In this document: in pieces, positions 35,009 to 43,460 of the stretch
How positions within the stretch are numbered: position 1 is the stretch's first letter
Layout: the number at the start of each line of letters is the position of its first letter
Source: Chryseobacterium indicum
GTDB lineage: Bacteria; Bacteroidota; Bacteroidia; Flavobacteriales; Weeksellaceae
Assembly: GCF_021504595.1 (NCBI RefSeq)
Contig: NZ_JACSGT010000002.1
Span: 186,001 to 250,000 of the forward strand
Reading direction: 5' to 3'
Length of the DNA stretch: 64,000 bases
Notes under the pieces: generated by a model
What the model saw: only the letters and a program-made list of their open reading frames with translations
What the model was told of the DNA's origin: nothing
Databases searched by the model: none
Translations under genes and position numbers: made by a program

Positions 35009-35577
35009 ACCCCGAGGCAAGCCTCGAGGTATTGGTCAATCCCATAGCTTGAGTTGTTCGCCGTGGATTTTTTTATATTCTGTTTCTTTTCCTTGATTTT
35101 CAATATCCTTCCGTATAACATCTTTATTTCCATATTGACCAACAGTATTAACATAATAACCACTCGTCCATAAATTCCCTCCCCATAAAATCCTTTTTAT
35201 TTCTGGATGCTTTTTAAATAACTCTCGTTCACTCAAACTTTTTATAATCGTTACTAACTTGGAAACTGACATGTCTGGAACACTTTGAACTAAAAAATGA
35301 ACATGATCCGACTCATATCCAATCTCTGCAAATTGAACTTCGTAACGTTCTGAAATTCCAACACAAATGAATTGAAAGCTCTCTCCTATCTCTTTTGTTA
35401 AAACTTCTCGCCTATATTTCATTGGAAAAACCAAATGGTATAAAAGCAAGCTCTTATTGTGTCTTTTGTAAATATGCTCATCCACAGATCAAATTTACAC
35501 TTTTTCAAAGTGTTATGAAAAACCATCCGTTTTTCAAACTTTTCCGCTTTGACCCCGAGGCAAGCCTCGAGGTATTC
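35009..35577 (-). mobile_element. IS200/IS605-type element with identical flanking hairpins
   Basis: One TnpA gene lies between two direct copies of a ~24-bp motif: core CGAGGCAAGCCTCG followed by AGGTATT, at 35013-35033 and 35556-35576. Each core folds into a 6-bp hairpin. IS200/IS605 enzymes recognise end hairpins and do not use inverted repeats or target duplications, matching this structure. Confidence 0.75.
35036..35485 (-). CDS. tnpA: IS200-like Y1 transposase TnpA
   Basis: 149 aa. The HUH motif is 'SDHVHFLVQSVPDMSVSKLV', and the catalytic Tyr candidates are in 'TSGYYVNTVGQYGNKDVIRK'. The start 'KRHNKSLLLYHLVFPMKYRR' and 'FAEIGYESDHVHFL' are typical IS200 TnpA features. It acts on single-stranded DNA. 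Frame intact and length normal. Confidence 0.9.
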   Translation of the reverse strand: MDEHIYKRHNKSLLLYHLVFPMKYRREVLTKEIGESFQFICVGISERYEVQFAEIGYESDHVHFLVQSVPDMSVSKLVTIIKSLSERELFKKHPEIKRILWGGNLWTSGYYVNTVGQYGNKDVIRKDIENQGKETEYKKIHGEQLKLWD

Positions 35578-36108
35578 TCTTCGAATAAATTTTTTCCGAT
35601 CTCACGGATTATAATCAGTAAGCAATAATAAAGAAAAAGGATGGGTGATGAACACTATTTTGATAAAAGTGTCTTTAAAAAATTACAATTTAAAAAATAA
35701 TGAACAGATTTACATTATATGTTTAGAAAGTGGTTTTTCGAGAATCATAATATAGAAGTTCCTTCTATTAATGTTTATTATAACAACGAATTGAATAAGT
35801 ATGTATTTCCAGATGTAGAGTAGATTTTAAATATAGAAGTTGTGATAAGTTTGCATACTATAATTTCAAAATACTAAGAGTTAAAATAATTTTGTAAAAA
35901 ATGCATTGGAAAAGCAACAGGTAATATCTTTGCTTAACAAACTTTTTTTGAAGGGATGATACAACTTTTTTATTAAGTCTTCATCCTTTCTTTTACCTAA
36001 ACAACCTCGGTGTTTATTGCTGAGTCAGAGTAGGTATTCCGTATATTGGCGAAATAAAAAATGGAAAACTTACAATTTTGCCATACCAAGCATTATAAGT
36101 AGATTATT
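35578..36108. other. Debris: REP-like palindrome and toxin-gene fragments
   Basis: 35596-35632 holds copy A of a palindromic repeat (core CTCACGGATTATAATC; copy B at 38028). A 34-codon frame at 35719-35823 (MFRKWFFENHNIEVP...) and a tail at 36034-36098 (GIPYIGEIKNGKLTILPYQA, then L and stop) look like the ends of polymorphic-toxin or Rhs-type proteins. The second tail stands directly before the SUKH-like immunity gene. No intact gene is seen. Confidence 0.45.
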
Positions 36109-36627
36109 ATGGAAAATATTATTACTAAAAATTTTGTAGAAGCAGCCGAGAATCATTACAAGGAAGGTGTCCAACAAGAACCTGATAATGAAGTAGCAGA
36201 AGAATGTTTAAGGATGTGTTTAATTCTGGAAAAAAAAGACGCACCATATACTTTTTTTGAAGATCCAATTATAGATTTGGTTAAAAATTACGTAGTTGAT
36301 ACGTTTGACATGGGAATGATACATTTTTATGATTATGATGATTTGTCATCTGATGAGAATTTTATTGTATTTGGATCAGATGGATCGGGAGAACTTATTG
36401 CCATCCATAAAAAATCAAATAAAATATATATGATTGATGGCTATTTTGAAGAAATTTGTGTTTTGTGTAACTCTTCAGAGGATTTTTTAAATAATTTATT
36501 AAAAATTGGTAATGCAAATATTAAAAAAGTATCTAATGAAGAAAAAAACTGCTTAGGAAAAGAGATTGCAGTAAATCCAACTTCTCTAGGATATTATTTA
36601 AATGCACTAAGCGCAAGAATTAATTAA
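36109..36627 (+). CDS. SMI1/KNR4 (SUKH)-like immunity protein
   Basis: 172 aa. The core 'DENFIVFGSDGSGELIAIHK' followed by 'NKIYMIDGYFEEICVLCNSS' is the SUKH-superfamily strand pattern ('fGsdgsGe'). SUKH proteins are common antidotes to nuclease toxins of contact-dependent systems. The C-terminal tail 'KEIAVNPTSLGYYLNALSAR' is family-unspecific. No intact toxin gene is beside it, only debris upstream, so it may be an orphan immunity gene. Confidence 0.65.
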   Translation: MENIITKNFVEAAENHYKEGVQQEPDNEVAEECLRMCLILEKKDAPYTFFEDPIIDLVKNYVVDTFDMGMIHFYDYDDLSSDENFIVFGSDGSGELIAIHKKSNKIYMIDGYFEEICVLCNSSEDFLNNLLKIGNANIKKVSNEEKNCLGKEIAVNPTSLGYYLNALSARIN

Positions 36628-36646
36628 ATTCTTAAGATAAAAAATA

Positions 36647-37293
36647 CCCCCCTGCTGGCGCGAGCGTCCCACTCGTGTCCTCAACAGTAAAATAGTATAA
36701 AGCTCATGAGCAGAAAATACAAATTTCACGAAAAAGAAGGAACTTATTTTATAAGTTTTGCTACGGTTTTTTGGATAGATCTTTTTACAAGAATAGAGTT
36801 TTTGATATTGTGATTGATGCGTTAGACTATTGTAGAAAAAATAAAGGGATGATTATTTTTGGTTATTGTATAATGCCAAGCCACATCCATCTAATATTTC
36901 GATCAGCAGAAGAAAAACCTTCTGAGCTGATCCGGGATTTTAAAGGATTTTCTTCCAGAAAGCTTATCAAATCTATACAGGAAAACAACCAAGAAAGCCG
37001 GAAAGAGTGGCTTTTATGGATGATGAAAAAGGCAGGAGCACAAGTTCAAATGTCACAAATTATCAGTTATGGTAACAAAATAACGAACCTATTGAGATAT
37101 AGCCTTTGAAGGTGTTCGAACAAAAATTAAATTATGTTCACCAAAACCCGGAAGAAAGCGGTTTTGTAGTAGAACCTTGGGAATGGAAATACAGCAGTGC
37201 AAGAAATTATTGTGATGATTTTGAAGATATTTTAAAAATAGATATTAATACTTAATAGTGACACGAGCAAGATGCTCGCGCCAGCGAGGGGAA
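36647..37293 (+). mobile_element. Decayed RAYT locus flanked by inverted REP-like hairpins
   Basis: The left repeat at 36647-36680 contains CTGGCGCGAGCGTCCCACTC. The right repeat at 37260-37293 is its inverse (GAGCAAGATGCTCGCGCCAG). Each can form a stem of CGAG/CTCG type. Between them lies a broken REP-associated tyrosine transposase gene, the classic RAYT/REP arrangement. Confidence 0.7.
36706..37255 (+). pseudogene. REP-associated tyrosine transposase (RAYT) pseudogene
   Basis: It starts MSRKYKFHEKEGTYFISFAT. An extra T near 36800 shifts the frame into 'RVFDIVIDALDYCRKNKG', then HUH motif 'MPSHIHLIFRSAE', 'LIRDFKGFSSRKLIKSIQ'. The third part, 'KVFEQKLNYVHQNPEESGFV' and 'EPWEWKYSSARNYCDDF', is in another frame beyond in-frame stops near 37050-37105. 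The parts are in normal family order, so this is decay and not a random assembly. Confidence 0.85.
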
Positions 37294-37352
37294 GATTTTT
37301 TTATTTTTCTAAAACTAAAGAACTACACATTTTTTGCGTGGTTCAATCATTT

Positions 37353-37748
37353 TTATTCTTCATTTAAATTCACATAATCCTCTATCTTTATAAAATTATC
37401 TTCTTCATGTTCTACCATTATATTAGGGAAATAATATCCAAATTCTTTGATAAAAGGAATCATAAAATTATCTATATCTTCGTGTGACATCTTACTTGAC
37501 CAATTTATTTGAATGATACACCCATATTCATTATTATTGAATTTAAAAGTATTTAAAAACTCATTTTTGTCATAGATTGAAAATGAAATTAGAAATCCTG
37601 TTTTAGAGTTAACAATTTCAAATTCAACACCATCTTCATCAACATTTTTTTTGACTTCATTGCTTCTTTTTTGAGCTACTAATAGAATTTTTTCTTCTAA
37701 TTCACTCAATCCTATAAAGCTTTTGCTTACAAATCGAAAATCTGGCAT
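37353..37748 (-). CDS. Unrecognised small cytoplasmic protein, possibly immunity
   Basis: 131 aa, acidic, with strands 'EFEIVNSKTGFLISFSIYDK' and 'NNNEYGCIIQINWSSK', ending in an acidic 'HEEDNFIKIEDYVNLNEE'. No signal peptide. It follows a toxin-like fragment (37805-38014) on the same strand by ~57 bp, the usual place for an immunity gene. Family not recognised; the immunity role is positional inference. Confidence 0.5.
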   Translation of the reverse strand: MPDFRFVSKSFIGLSELEEKILLVAQKRSNEVKKNVDEDGVEFEIVNSKTGFLISFSIYDKNEFLNTFKFNNNEYGCIIQINWSSKMSHEDIDNFMIPFIKEFGYYFPNIMVEHEEDNFIKIEDYVNLNEE

Positions 37749-37804
37749 ATCAATATCATTTTTTAATTTGTTTAAAATCTGTTATAATTATTACTTTAAT
37801 TTCT

Positions 37805-38014
37805 TTATTCTGTTGAAGCGTTTTTAAAAACACTTTGGTCTACACTACCACCTTTAGTAAACTGTTTGATAAATAATACTACGGTTTTTTTCTGAACATT
37901 TATAAAGTCTTCGTCTGAAGGATTAATATATTTTTTAAATTGCTTTAGAAATTTTCCAGTATTTGTATCACTAGCAACACTATATTTTACCTCAATTAAA
38001 TATTTGCTAAACAA
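37805..38014 (-). pseudogene. C-terminal fragment of a nuclease-type polymorphic toxin
   Basis: 69 codons that begin without a proper upstream domain: MFSKYLIEVKYSVASDTNTG then 'KFLKQFKKYINPSDEDFI'. 'LIEVKYS' resembles the catalytic strand (E-x-K) of restriction-endonuclease-fold toxin tips, and the rest fits such a C-terminal domain. The front of the toxin is missing; a palindromic repeat (38028-38068) lies at the break. Confidence 0.5.
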
Positions 38015-38027
38015 TCCATCAAATCCC

Positions 38028-38068
38028 CCGATCTCGCGGATTTATAATCCGTGAGCAACAATAAAAAA
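38028..38068. repeat. Palindromic intergenic repeat, copy B
   Basis: CTCGCGGATTTATAATCCGTGAG-type palindrome (core 16-20 bp) followed by CAACAATAAA. It is a close relative of copy A at 35596-35632; both lie at ends of broken toxin DNA. Confidence 0.6.
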
Positions 38069-38084
38069 TCCACCATTTTTGGAT

Positions 38085-38123
38085 TGCCCCAAAAAGTTAA
38101 ACACTTTTCAGGGGCATTTTTTT
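38085..38123 (+). terminator. Orphan terminator upstream of hflX
   Basis: TGCCCC with GGGGCA, plus inner AAAAGT/ACTTTT pairing, followed by seven T. No intact plus-strand gene lies directly upstream, so it is a leftover or ends read-through from the island. The rest of 38124-38417 shows no gene. Confidence 0.7.
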
Positions 38124-38359
38124 ACGTATAGAAAAGAATTAATTTTTCTTGGTAATGAGCATTTATCTTATCAATTAGTAGAATTTAGAAAACATCACTA
38201 TAACTCAACTACATTTTCATAAAAATCTATAAATCTTTCTTTTAAGTATCTTTTAAATTTATAACTCTCCCACTCCTTAGCATCTTTCACGGGCATCAAA
38301 ATCCGCTTTTTTCAGAATTCTGCCGGAAAGCCCGCCACACCTACCACAAAAAATTCGTC

Positions 38360-38389
38360 TTGGATTTTTTCATGAAAAATAGTATCTTG
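38360..38389 (+). promoter_or_regulatory. Candidate hflX promoter
   Basis: TTG at 38360-38362 and TATCTTG at 38383-38389, 20 bp apart; one T short of the TAnnTTTG consensus. The hflX ATG is 29 bp downstream. Confidence 0.4.
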
Positions 38390-38417
38390 TAAATCTCACA
38401 AATACAGACAGAATTTA

Positions 38418-39659
38418 ATGCTAGAAAAGAAAGAACATAATTACGAAAAGGCAGTTTTGGTAGGTGTTGTTACACAGCATCAGGATGAGGATAAACTTCA
38501 GGAATATATGGATGAGCTGGAGTTTTTAGCCTTTACAGCCGGCGCAACGGCAGATAAGCGTTTTACACAAAAGCTCACGCAGCCGGACTCTAAAACATTC
38601 ATCGGAAGCGGTAAAGCGCAGGAAATTAAAGAATATGTAAAAGAAAACAATATAGGAACCGTTATTTTTGACGATGAATTATCTCCTTCGCAGCTTAAAA
38701 ACCTCGAGAAAGAAATGGAAGTCAAAATCTTAGACCGAACCAATCTTATTCTTGATATTTTTGCGCAGAGAGCCACCACATCCTATGCAAGAACACAGGT
38801 AGAACTCGCTCAATATCAATATCTTTTACCCCGACTAACGAGAATGTGGACCCACCTTGAACGTCAGAAAGGGGGAATCGGGATGAGAGGTCCCGGAGAA
38901 ACAGAAATTGAAACCGACAGACGTATTATCCGCGACAGGATTTCATTGTTAAAAGATAAGCTGAAAACCATCGACAAACAGATGGCAACCCAGAGAAACA
39001 ACCGCGGAAAAGTAGTTCGTGCCGCTTTGGTAGGATACACCAACGTCGGGAAATCTACTTTGATGAATGCTTTGTCTAAATCTGAAGTTTTCGCAGAAAA
39101 TAAACTGTTCGCGACATTGGACACCACGGTAAGAAAAGTAGTGATCGGAAATTTACCTTTCCTTTTAACGGACACGGTTGGATTTATCCGAAAATTACCT
39201 ACCCAATTGGTTGAGTCGTTTAAATCTACCTTGGATGAGGTTCGTGAAGCGGATCTACTGATTCACGTAGTGGATATTTCTCATGAAAGCTTTGAAGACC
39301 ATATTGATTCTGTCAATCAGATCTTAATGGAGATCAATGCCCATCAGAAACCTATGATTATGGTTTTCAATAAGATTGACGATTTCAGCTATGAGAAAAA
39401 AGACGAGGACGATTTAACGCCATCTACGAAAAAGAATATTTCTCTGGAAGAATGGAAAAAAACATGGATGGCAAAATCCAAATATCCAACGGTTTTCATC
39501 TCTGCCATTACGAAAGAAAATTTCCCGGAAATGAAAAAGCTGATCTATGACGAAGTGATGAAGATCCATATTTCCAGATTCCCGTACAACGATTTCCTTT
39601 TCGAATATTTCGATAACGATGAGGAAGAAAGTGCAGAAAAAAATCATGAAGACCAATAA
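38418..39659 (+). CDS. hflX: GTPase HflX
   Basis: 413 aa. The N-terminal HflX domain has 'AGATADKRFTQKLTQPDSKT' and 'FIGSGKAQEIKEYV', and the linker contains the family signature 'GGIGMRGPGETEIETDRR'. The G domain follows: G1 'GYTNVGKSTLMNAL', G3 'DTVGFIRKLP', G4 'FNKIDDF'. HflX binds the 50S subunit and splits stalled ribosomes under stress. It marks the return of core chromosome after the accessory region. The acidic C-terminal tail (NDEEESAEKNHED) is normal in Bacteroidota. Confidence 0.97.
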   Translation: MLEKKEHNYEKAVLVGVVTQHQDEDKLQEYMDELEFLAFTAGATADKRFTQKLTQPDSKTFIGSGKAQEIKEYVKENNIGTVIFDDELSPSQLKNLEKEMEVKILDRTNLILDIFAQRATTSYARTQVELAQYQYLLPRLTRMWTHLERQKGGIGMRGPGETEIETDRRIIRDRISLLKDKLKTIDKQMATQRNNRGKVVRAALVGYTNVGKSTLMNALSKSEVFAENKLFATLDTTVRKVVIGNLPFLLTDTVGFIRKLPTQLVESFKSTLDEVREADLLIHVVDISHESFEDHIDSVNQILMEINAHQKPMIMVFNKIDDFSYEKKDEDDLTPSTKKNISLEEWKKTWMAKSKYPTVFISAITKENFPEMKKLIYDEVMKIHISRFPYNDFLFEYFDNDEEESAEKNHEDQ

Positions 39660-39662
39660 TTC

Positions 39663-40049
39663 ATGAACAGACTGTTTTCCAACAATACATTCTATTACTT
39701 TTTTCTGATCGTGGTAGGAATTAATTTCTTGGGAAGCATCGGAGGAATCAGCAAAGAAACGGATATTCTGATAGTAAAGATTTTAGGAATGATAACAGTC
39801 GCAGTTTGCCTGTTGGCACTGTTATCACTCTTTACAGATCTTAAATTTAATCATCTTTTCTTTAAAATCTATCTCTACGGCAAAGGTCTGCTTTCTCCTT
39901 TCTGTTTATTGATTTATTTTCTTTACGAAAAAATAACCAACGACCGATATGTTTCCGGAACCTATTTTATGCCCGCTTTGTTCCGGCTGGTTTTAGGATT
40001 TGTCATGCTCGTTTTATACAACAAATACAAAATAGAAAAGAACCGATGA
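39663..40049 (+). CDS. Small integral membrane protein
   Basis: 128 aa with four predicted membrane helices ('YYFFLIVVGINFLGSIGG', 'ILGMITVAVCLLALLSLF', 'LLSPFCLLIYFLYEK', 'PALFRLVLGFVMLVLYNKY'). It starts 4 bp after hflX and overlaps the next gene by 4 bp, so it is in the hflX operon. Unknown function. Confidence 0.7.
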   Translation: MNRLFSNNTFYYFFLIVVGINFLGSIGGISKETDILIVKILGMITVAVCLLALLSLFTDLKFNHLFFKIYLYGKGLLSPFCLLIYFLYEKITNDRYVSGTYFMPALFRLVLGFVMLVLYNKYKIEKNR

Positions 40050-40675
40050 AACATCACTTTTTCCTCCTTTTCCTGCTGATCTCCGTTCTTGGTTTCGCAC
40101 AGAAATCAAAAATTGATTTCAAAGCGATTGAGAAAGACCTGAAAAGCGAGAAATCCCAATACAACTACAACAAGCTGATTTTTAAATACAAAGCCTATCC
40201 TAAATCTTTAGACACGCTTGAAGCACAGCATCTTTACTATGGAAGGAACTTCAGAGAAGATCTGCTTTTTACAACGGATGAAGCGTTTAAAAGCTTAGCC
40301 GATGCTTACAAAAATAATAATTTTGAGGGCTGCATTAAACAGGGAAAAGCGTTGTATGATAAAGATCCTACCAATCTGGATATTCTGCTGATTCTTCTCA
40401 AAGCCTATGACAGCATTAAAGACGGAGAAAATTTTCTGTATCATCTCAGTCAGTTTCGTGCATTAACCTACGGCATGAAGTCTTCCGGAGACGGAAAAAC
40501 AGAAAAAACACCATATCTGGTGAATTCAGTAGGCGACGAATATATTCTGCTGAACATTCTGAATCTTGGAAAGGAATATACACGAGGATCAAAATCTGTA
40601 AAAGACGGAATTCTTGATATCTGGGAAAAAGACGGGAATAAAATCTACATCAAAGTATTATACATCGATTATTAA
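40046..40675 (+). CDS. DUF4919 secreted protein
   Basis: 209 aa with a signal peptide ([15 protein letters not shown]). The body has '[20 protein letters not shown]' and '[16 protein letters not shown]', the DUF4919 hallmark, then TPR-like helices ('[20 protein letters not shown]'). Predicted periplasmic; role unknown. It overlaps the upstream gene by 4 bp, so it is cotranscribed. Confidence 0.8.
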   Translation: MKHHFFLLFLLISVLGFAQKSKIDFKAIEKDLKSEKSQYNYNKLIFKYKAYPKSLDTLEAQHLYYGRNFREDLLFTTDEAFKSLADAYKNNNFEGCIKQGKALYDKDPTNLDILLILLKAYDSIKDGENFLYHLSQFRALTYGMKSSGDGKTEKTPYLVNSVGDEYILLNILNLGKEYTRGSKSVKDGILDIWEKDGNKIYIKVLYIDY

Positions 40676-40703
40676 TCACAAAAAAAATTTAAACACCAAA
40701 TTA

Positions 40704-41990
40704 GTGGAATTATACTATTCATTTTCAGCCTTAATTGTTTTAGCATCCATATTTTCATACCTTAATTACAGATTTCTGAAGCTTCCGAGTACCATCGGAA
40801 TTATGGTGATCGCCATTGTGGTTTCCATATTTTTAGTTTCCTTCGGAGAAACGGTTTTGCCCAGAACTTTCGGGCATCTTCACAATTTAATGACGGGGAT
40901 CGACTTTACAGAAGTTCTGATGGGCGCCATGCTAAATTTCCTTCTGTTTGCGGGAGGAATTCATATTAATATCGATGATCTCAAAGAGCAGTTTGTTCCT
41001 GTCGTGATTTTTTCAACAGCGGGAGTTGTGATTTCTACTTTTGTAGTGGGTTTCGGCATGTATTATCTGTTACCTCTTGTCGGTATCTCGCTGCCATTTA
41101 TCTACTGTCTGCTTTTTGGAGCACTCATCTCTCCTACCGATCCTGTTGCTGTTCTCAGTATCTTAAAACAGGCAAATGTTTCAAAATCTCTGGAAACCAA
41201 AGTTGCCGGAGAATCGCTTTTTAATGACGGGATGGCGGTGGTGGTTTTCACAGTTGTTCTTCAGCTTGCGATTGGAAACGAAGTAACACTGAATATGGAA
41301 AGCATCGGTCTGTTATTGCTGAAAGAAGCAGGTGGCGGACTTTTACTCGGTGTTGTTCTGGGGTGGATTACTTCCCGACTGATGCGTGAAGTGGACGATT
41401 ATATTATTTCCGTACTGGTAACGCTTTCTGTAGTCATGGGAGGCTATCTTATTGCAAGACAGATGCACATTTCGGGACCTTTAACCATGGTTGCCGCCGG
41501 ATTATTCATGGGGAATTTTAATGTGAGATTCAAAATGAAATCTGTAACACAGGATTATCTGATCAAATTCTGGGAACTTATCGACGAAATCCTGAATGCT
41601 GTCCTATTTCTTTTTATCGGCTTTGAGTTACTGATGATCAAAGACTTAAGCCATTATATGATTCCGGGATTATTAGCGATTGCCGTAGTTTTACTGGCAA
41701 GATTTATTTCAATTTGGGGACCTACTAAATTCATGTCTTTCAGAACAAGATTCAGTCCGCAAACGGTAAAAGTTTTGGTTTGGGGAGGAATCCGCGGCGG
41801 AGTTTCCATTGCTCTGGCTCTTTCTATTCCGAAAAATGAAAACAGCACGATTGTTTTAAGCATTACTTACTGTGTAGTTGTGTTTTCGATTATTGTTCAG
41901 GGACTTACGATTGCCAAAGTTGCCAATCCAAAGAAGATTGCAAAAGAAGAAGAGGAACAGGAAGGTGTTGCTTTACATAATGTTGACTAA
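40704..41990 (+). CDS. Na+/H+ antiporter, CPA1 (NhaP-like) family
   Basis: 428 aa starting at GTG 40704 ([15 protein letters not shown]); the open frame reaches to 40614 but that would overlap the DUF4919 gene. About 12 membrane helices. The key transport motif is '[19 protein letters not shown]', followed by '[14 protein letters not shown]', the CPA1 Asn-Asp pair. A further conserved stretch is '[18 protein letters not shown]'. It exchanges Na+ or K+ for protons at the inner membrane. The C-terminal tail is short and acidic. Confidence 0.93.
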   Translation: MELYYSFSALIVLASIFSYLNYRFLKLPSTIGIMVIAIVVSIFLVSFGETVLPRTFGHLHNLMTGIDFTEVLMGAMLNFLLFAGGIHINIDDLKEQFVPVVIFSTAGVVISTFVVGFGMYYLLPLVGISLPFIYCLLFGALISPTDPVAVLSILKQANVSKSLETKVAGESLFNDGMAVVVFTVVLQLAIGNEVTLNMESIGLLLLKEAGGGLLLGVVLGWITSRLMREVDDYIISVLVTLSVVMGGYLIARQMHISGPLTMVAAGLFMGNFNVRFKMKSVTQDYLIKFWELIDEILNAVLFLFIGFELLMIKDLSHYMIPGLLAIAVVLLARFISIWGPTKFMSFRTRFSPQTVKVLVWGGIRGGVSIALALSIPKNENSTIVLSITYCVVVFSIIVQGLTIAKVANPKKIAKEEEEQEGVALHNVD

Positions 41991-42005
41991 ATTGCTAATT
42001 ATCAA

Positions 42006-42725
42006 ATGAGTATAATTTTAAAAGAAATAAAAGAAGCTTTAAATGAGCTTTCAATTCCGGAAAAAGCAGATTCTTCTGCTAAATTTTTCAAAAACGGAAA
42101 AGGAGAATATGGAGAAGGCGATTTGTTTTTAGGGGTAAAAGTTCCGGATCAGCGTTCTGTTGCAAAAGAATTCTATGCCAGAATTTCGATGGAGGAACTC
42201 AGCAAATTACTGTCTTCCCAATATCATGAACACAGATTGACAGCTTTATTCATGTTAATTTCTAAATTTGAAAAAACAAAGGATAAAGCGGTAAAAGATG
42301 AAATTGTTGAGTTTTATCTGAATCATTTACAGCACATTAACAACTGGGATCTGGTAGATTCAAGCTGTTATAAAATTCTGGGACGCTATGCTTTTGAAAA
42401 TCAGAAAGATGAATTACTGAGAACGCTTTCGGATTCTGAAGAAATGTGGCATAAAAGAATAGCTGTTGTAGGAACGATGCATTATGTGAAAAAAGGATCG
42501 TTTGATCTTACCAAAGAATTCGTTACCAAAAATATGAAACACACCCATGATCTGATGCATAAAGCCAACGGCTGGCTGCTTCGAGAAATGGGAGAAAAAA
42601 ACGAAGCGGAATTAATTAATTTCCTGAATAAACATTACAAAGAAATGCCCAGAACGAGTCTTCGGTACGCTATTGAAAAACTGGACGAAGATCTCCGGCA
42701 GGATTATTTGAAAGGCAGAATTTAA
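42006..42725 (+). CDS. DNA alkylation repair protein (AlkD-like)
   Basis: 239 aa, all helical HEAT-like repeats as in AlkD glycosylases. Recognisable parts are 'GDLFLGVKVPDQRSVAKEF', 'HEHRLTALFMLISKFEKT', 'LDYI...NNWDLVDSSCYKILG' (the catalytic-site WD.vD motif: 'NNWDLVDSS'), and 'DLMHKANGWLLREMGEKN'. It removes N3/N7-alkylated bases without base flipping. Starts 15 bp after the antiporter gene, same strand. Confidence 0.92.
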   Translation: MSIILKEIKEALNELSIPEKADSSAKFFKNGKGEYGEGDLFLGVKVPDQRSVAKEFYARISMEELSKLLSSQYHEHRLTALFMLISKFEKTKDKAVKDEIVEFYLNHLQHINNWDLVDSSCYKILGRYAFENQKDELLRTLSDSEEMWHKRIAVVGTMHYVKKGSFDLTKEFVTKNMKHTHDLMHKANGWLLREMGEKNEAELINFLNKHYKEMPRTSLRYAIEKLDEDLRQDYLKGRI

Positions 42726-42776
42726 AACAACAACTTTATTTAACCGCAAAAATTTAAACATAAATAAAACTCAAAT

Positions 42777-43445
42777 ATGAAAAATATTATTAAACAGTTG
42801 CTCTTATTATTGCCTCTGTTGCTGCTTACAAGCTGTTTTGATATTTTAGATAAAATCAACGTAAAAGCAGATGGCAGCGGAGAATATTCACTTATTCTGA
42901 ACGCCAGTAAAAGCAAGACACGGTTGGCTTCCATCTCGAAAATGGAAACAATTAACGGTAAAAAAGTTCCCAAAAAGTCTGAAATTGAAGCTAAAATTAA
43001 TGAAGCGGCAAGAATTTTTAAAGCAACTCCCGGAATTTCGAATGTGAAGACTTCCATGGATTTTGATAACTACATTATCAAACTAAGCTGTAATTTTAAG
43101 AAAATTGAAAACATCAATGCCGGACTGGAACAACTGAAAGCGAAAAACATCGTTGGAAAAATGGTTCCGGTACAGCTTTACAGTCAGAGTCCGGAGAAAA
43201 AAACATTCACGAGAAATAAAGTGAGCAGTTTTAAAAACGATTACGACAAGATGAACAAAGCGGATAAGGAAGTCTTTAACGATGCGAAATATACTTCCGT
43301 AATGCAGTTTGAGAATACCATAAAAGCTCAGACCAATAATTCTTACCTGCTTTCTCCGAACAAAAAAGCAGTAAAACTGGAAGGCAACGTTCTGGATTTT
43401 ATCCTTCAGAAAAAACAATTACAAAATACCATTCTCTTTCAATAA
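42777..43445 (+). CDS. Uncharacterised lipoprotein
   Basis: 222 aa. A Leu-rich lipoprotein signal ends at 'LLLLTSCFD' (Cys near 20). The mature part begins 'INVKADGSGEYSLILNAS', a pattern seen in small Bacteroidota lipoproteins with a beta-rich domain. Followed 15 bp later by two large genes on the same strand. Unknown function. Confidence 0.7.
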   Translation: MKNIIKQLLLLLPLLLLTSCFDILDKINVKADGSGEYSLILNASKSKTRLASISKMETINGKKVPKKSEIEAKINEAARIFKATPGISNVKTSMDFDNYIIKLSCNFKKIENINAGLEQLKAKNIVGKMVPVQLYSQSPEKKTFTRNKVSSFKNDYDKMNKADKEVFNDAKYTSVMQFENTIKAQTNNSYLLSPNKKAVKLEGNVLDFILQKKQLQNTILFQ

Positions 43446-43460
43446 TTTCAATCGACAACC

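Noticed and set aside
36034..36098. Independent small gene ending ILPYQAL
   Set aside because: No start codon or ribosome site; it is better read as the tail of a lost larger gene.
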